Shown: positions 6,097 to 7,952 of the stretch, in pieces | Layout: every line of letters begins with the position of its first letter | How positions within the stretch are numbered: position 1 is the first letter of the stretch | DNA from: an uncultured Lachnospiraceae bacterium | Lineage (GTDB): Bacteria; Bacillota; Clostridia; Lachnospirales; Anaerotignaceae | DNA: 7,952 nt | Assembly: GCA_944384285.1 (NCBI GenBank) | Contig: CALWSX010000036.1 | Span: 1-7,952 of the forward strand | Direction of reading: 5' to 3' | The notes under the pieces: model-generated | What the model was told of the DNA's origin: nothing | The model's input: only the letters and a program-made list of their open reading frames with translations | The model's database searches: none | Made by a program: the position numbers and the translations under genes

Positions 6097-7209
6097 TTGA
6101 ATAAAAAATATTCTAAAACTTTATCTATCATATATGATTACAACGCATATAAATTAGGAAACAAAAAACGAATAGGAAGTATTACCACTGAAACAAGAAA
6201 TTTAGATAGCAAAATTACTATAATAATAAATAATGGAGAGAAAAATGAAACATATATTATTTGTCCTGTAAATAATAAAAATGAATATGATAAAATTGAT
6301 ACTATAACTACAAACAATATTGGATATGCAGAAAAAATCTTAAATTTAAATAATGTTTCAAAAAAGCAATTTCACCAATCTTTAGAAAATTGGTCAAAAA
6401 TTATATTAAAAAACAAATCTAATCAAATAAAACTCATTTCTTTTTTAAACAAAAATTTTAACCTTGGAGAACTAAAAGAAATATCTAAAAAACAAATGCC
6501 AAAAGATTCAATGTCAGGAATAACAAAAAATAAAAATGAAATGAAAAAAAATGAAAATCATCTTAAAAATAAAAGTCCTAATCAAAATAACCAAAAACCT
6601 CAAAAATCATCTCAAAACAATACTAAAAAAAGAAAAGATGATACATTTTATGAAATTGCAAAAAGATTTCGTGAAGAAATGAAAGAAATAGAGAAAAGTG
6701 GAATTTTAACATTAGAGGAACTTGAAAAAATAAAATTTTCTTCACTTAAAGAAACAAAAAATGAAATTTGCAAAGAAAATAATCTTGAAAAAAACAATGA
6801 TAATCAAATTGAAACTGAGTTTAATGAACTTAAATCTTCTCAAAATAATCTTAAAGAAAATAAAAATATATCAAATAATGAAAAAACAGAAAAACTTTTT
6901 AATGAAAACAAAAATTTTATGATGCCTTATGACAAAAATATGAAATGGATAAAAATCGGACTAAAAGATCTTGCTCTTCTTCCTGAAAAATGGGAAAATC
7001 TTTATTGTTCACCTTTAGTTCTTTATTCATATAAAAAATATAAACATTTCTTATTAGGTAAAGACAAACAAAATTTAGTTCTTGGGATTCCAGGAAATTT
7101 TAATGAAGAAGAAAAATCAAATATGAAAATATTAGGAGAATATGTTTTCAAAAATACTAAAAATGATAAATCAAAGGATTTTGGATATTATATTTTTAAA
7201 ATTAATTGA
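6097..7209 (+). CDS. Uncharacterised protein, DUF6128-like C-terminus, long Asn/Lys/Glu linker
   Basis: This 370-residue soluble protein has no membrane segment and no known catalytic motif. Residues 1 to about 125 form a globular N-terminal part (SIIYDYNAYKLGNKKRIGSI, then ITIIINNG and TYIICPV strands). Residues about 130-275 are a low-complexity linker dominated by Asn, Lys, Glu and Gln, with a helical stretch at about 183-212. Residues about 277-370 form a compact C-terminal domain with conserved-looking MKWIKIGLKDLALLPEKW, SYKKYKHFLLGK, VLGIPGNFNEEEK and FGYYIF. From memory this pattern resembles the C-terminal DUF6128-type domain of clostridial hypothetical proteins, together with their usual N-terminal partner domain; I cannot confirm it here. 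The start is TTG, selected by the ribosome binding site at 6084-6089. It is divergent from the small membrane gene across 197 bp and is followed by its own terminator. Function is unknown. Confidence 0.8.
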   Translation: MNKKYSKTLSIIYDYNAYKLGNKKRIGSITTETRNLDSKITIIINNGEKNETYIICPVNNKNEYDKIDTITTNNIGYAEKILNLNNVSKKQFHQSLENWSKIILKNKSNQIKLISFLNKNFNLGELKEISKKQMPKDSMSGITKNKNEMKKNENHLKNKSPNQNNQKPQKSSQNNTKKRKDDTFYEIAKRFREEMKEIEKSGILTLEELEKIKFSSLKETKNEICKENNLEKNNDNQIETEFNELKSSQNNLKENKNISNNEKTEKLFNENKNFMMPYDKNMKWIKIGLKDLALLPEKWENLYCSPLVLYSYKKYKHFLLGKDKQNLVLGIPGNFNEEEKSNMKILGEYVFKNTKNDKSKDFGYYIFKIN

Positions 7210-7282
7210 AATAAAAAACTATCTGTTTTTAATATTTTTCATCTAGCTTTAACCTATAACCTTTTATAAATATTATATTTAT

Positions 7283-7309
7283 AAAACTCCAGATATTCTG
7301 GAGTTTTTC
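7283..7309 (+). terminator. Intrinsic terminator after the 370-residue protein gene
   Basis: A stem of 11 bp (AAAACTCCAGA paired with TCTGGAGTTTT) closes a TAT loop and ends in a T run. It lies 74 bases after the stop codon. The A-rich left side means it can also work on the minus strand. Confidence 0.88.
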
Positions 7310-7320
7310 TAATTAACAAA

Positions 7321-7349
7321 AATAAAAAACATAGCTTTTGCTATGTTTT
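7321..7349 (-). terminator. Intrinsic terminator of the tRNA cluster
   Basis: A 10-bp stem AAAACATAGC/GCTATGTTTT with a four-base loop occupies 7326-7349. A T-rich tract follows on the minus strand. It lies 14 bases beyond the 3' end of the last tRNA (Gly GCC) and ends transcription of the tRNA array. Confidence 0.85.
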
Positions 7350-7362
7350 AAAAATAAAAAAG

Positions 7363-7434
7363 AGCGCGAAACGGGATTCGAACCCGCGGCCCTCGCCTTG
7401 GCAAGGCGATGCTCTACCACTGAGCCATTCGCGC
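7363..7434 (-). tRNA. tRNA-Gly (anticodon GCC)
   Basis: The acceptor GCGCGAA/TTCGCGC, D arm GCTCAGTGGTAGAGC, anticodon stem TCGCC/GGCGA with loop TTGCCAA, and T arm GCGGG-TTCGAAT-CCCGT are all present. The discriminator base is U, as expected for glycine. CCA is not encoded. It is the last gene of the array. Confidence 0.96.
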
Positions 7435-7448
7435 ATAGATGATATATA

Positions 7449-7519
7449 AGCGGGTGATGAGAATCGAACTCACGTGTTCAGCTTGGAAGGCTGACGTTCT
7501 ACCATTGAACTACACCCGC
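7449..7519 (-). tRNA. tRNA-Gly (anticodon UCC)
   Basis: Acceptor GCGGGTG/CACCCGC, D stem GTTC/GAAC, anticodon stem TCAGC/GCTGA with loop CTTCCAA, and T arm GTGAG-TTCGATT-CTCAT fold cleanly. The discriminator is U and CCA is not encoded. It is separated from tRNA-Gly(GCC) by 14 bases, and a consensus promoter lies just upstream. Confidence 0.96.
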
Positions 7520-7537
7520 AAGTCGTTAACAAAAAGT

Positions 7538-7566
7538 ATTATATCAACAATTTATGTATTTGTCAA
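7538..7566 (-). promoter_or_regulatory. Perfect sigma-A promoter for the tRNA-Gly pair
   Basis: On the minus strand TTGACA (7561-7566), a 17-bp spacer and TATAAT (7538-7543) give an exact match to the consensus housekeeping promoter. Predicted initiation near 7531 lies about 12 bases before tRNA-Gly(UCC). It would express the two glycine tRNAs independently of the three upstream tRNAs. Confidence 0.93.
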
Positions 7567-7598
7567 GAGTTTTTTTGTTTTTGTATTAGTTTTTTTAA

Positions 7599-7671
<73 letters not shown>

Positions 7672-7687
7672 ATATATTAAACTAAAA

Positions 7688-7710
7688 GCATAGTAATAAA
7701 AATACTATGC
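7688..7710 (-). other. Hairpin overlapping the 3' end of tRNA-Leu
   Basis: A perfect 8-bp inverted repeat (GCATAGTA, 7-base loop, TACTATGC) begins inside the tRNA-Leu acceptor stem. It uses the last two acceptor bases plus the discriminator. On the minus strand it is followed by TTTTAGTTT, so it could be a weak terminator or a processing structure between tRNA-Leu and tRNA-Phe. Confidence 0.5.
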
Positions 7711-7791
7711 CCGAGACCGGAATCGAACCGGTATGGGTTTTACCCCGCAGGATTTTAAGTCCTGTGCGTCTACCTGTTCCGCCACTCGGGC
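7708..7791 (-). tRNA. tRNA-Leu (anticodon UAA)
   Basis: Acceptor GCCCGAG/CTCGGGC, anticodon stem CAGGA/TCCTG with loop CTTAAAA, a long variable arm (GGGGTAAAACCC) typical of class II tRNAs, and T arm ACCGG-TTCGATT-CCGGT are visible. The discriminator is A and CCA is not encoded. Confidence 0.96.
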
Positions 7792-7799
7792 TTATTAAA

Positions 7800-7883
7800 T
7801 GGTGGATGGGGAAGGATTCGAACCTTCGAAGCTATCGCAACAGATTTACAGTCTGCCCCCTTTGGCCACTCGGGAACCCATCC
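7800..7883 (-). tRNA. tRNA-Tyr (anticodon GUA), CCA encoded
   Basis: Acceptor GGATGGG/CCCATCC, anticodon stem GCAGA/TCTGT with loop CTGTAAA, a long variable arm and T arm GAAGG-TTCGAAT-CCTTC identify a class II tyrosine tRNA. Discriminator A is followed by CCA in the DNA (7800-7802), unlike the other four tRNAs here. It is the first of the array, 8 bases before tRNA-Leu. Confidence 0.96.
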
Positions 7884-7942
7884 ACAGTAAGAGCAAATAA
7901 ACCTTCAAAATTGGATAATGAATATAAAACCTATTGTCTCCA

Positions 7943-7952
7943 TAGAAAGGAG
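7943..7952 (-). rRNA. Extreme 3' end of 16S rRNA (partial, tentative)
   Basis: Read on the minus strand, the last bases are CTCCTTTCTA, which is the anti-Shine-Dalgarno 3' terminus of clostridial 16S rRNA. GGAG then follows, as often just after 16S in Firmicutes. The next spacer holds CCAATTTTGAAGG, similar to a segment found shortly after 16S in Firmicute rRNA spacers (recalled, not searched). Only ten bases are visible. The alternative is a Shine-Dalgarno site of a plus-strand gene just outside the window. Confidence 0.55.

Noticed and set aside
7262..7286. Perfect 11-bp AT-only inverted repeat just before the terminator at 7283
   Set aside because: All pairs are A-T in very AT-rich DNA and it shares bases with the stronger GC-containing hairpin; chance is the simplest explanation.
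7941..7952. Shine-Dalgarno-like AGAAAGGAG on the plus strand at the right edge
   Set aside because: Nine matching bases is long for a ribosome binding site and the flanking spacer fits the region after 16S on the minus strand; kept only as the alternative to the 16S call.

Overview
The window is a stretch of a very AT-rich (low-GC) chromosome from an endospore-forming member of the Clostridia. The pointers are a SpoIIP sporulation hydrolase, strong AGGAGG-type ribosome binding sites with GTG and TTG starts, a DUF2161-type nuclease-fold protein and a clostridial-type protein with a probable DUF6128-like C-terminus. Four of the five tRNA genes lack an encoded CCA. The exact genus cannot be read from the sequence.

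Left part (1-4358): a partial recD2 helicase gene on the minus strand runs off the left edge. It is divergent from an apparent three-gene plus-strand operon: an aminopeptidase P (pepP-like), a PD-(D/E)XK/winged-helix protein of the DUF2161 type 2 bp later, and a three-helix membrane protein with a TrkA_C (RCK_C) domain. A strong bidirectional terminator closes the operon.

Middle part (4362-7309): spoIIP lies on the minus strand, convergent with the operon. Upstream of it on the same strand is a small protein with two membrane helices and an Asn/Ser/Lys-rich linker. A hairpin terminator separates the two genes. Divergent from the small membrane gene is a 370-residue protein with globular ends and a long Asn/Lys/Glu-rich linker, followed by its own terminator.

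Right part (7321-7952): five tRNA genes on the minus strand, in transcription order Tyr(GUA), Leu(UAA), Phe(GAA), Gly(UCC), Gly(GCC), then a terminator. A perfect sigma-A promoter (TTGACA, 17 bp, TATAAT) lies between tRNA-Phe and the glycine pair. The last ten bases read on the minus strand as the very 3' end of 16S rRNA. If so, these tRNAs follow a 16S gene directly, and no 23S or 5S gene lies before the terminator.

Most of the window is ordinary housekeeping and sporulation content. The parts that deserve attention are the possibly 23S-less rRNA/tRNA end, the pepP-DUF2161-TrkA_C operon, and the two uncharacterised divergent genes in the middle.
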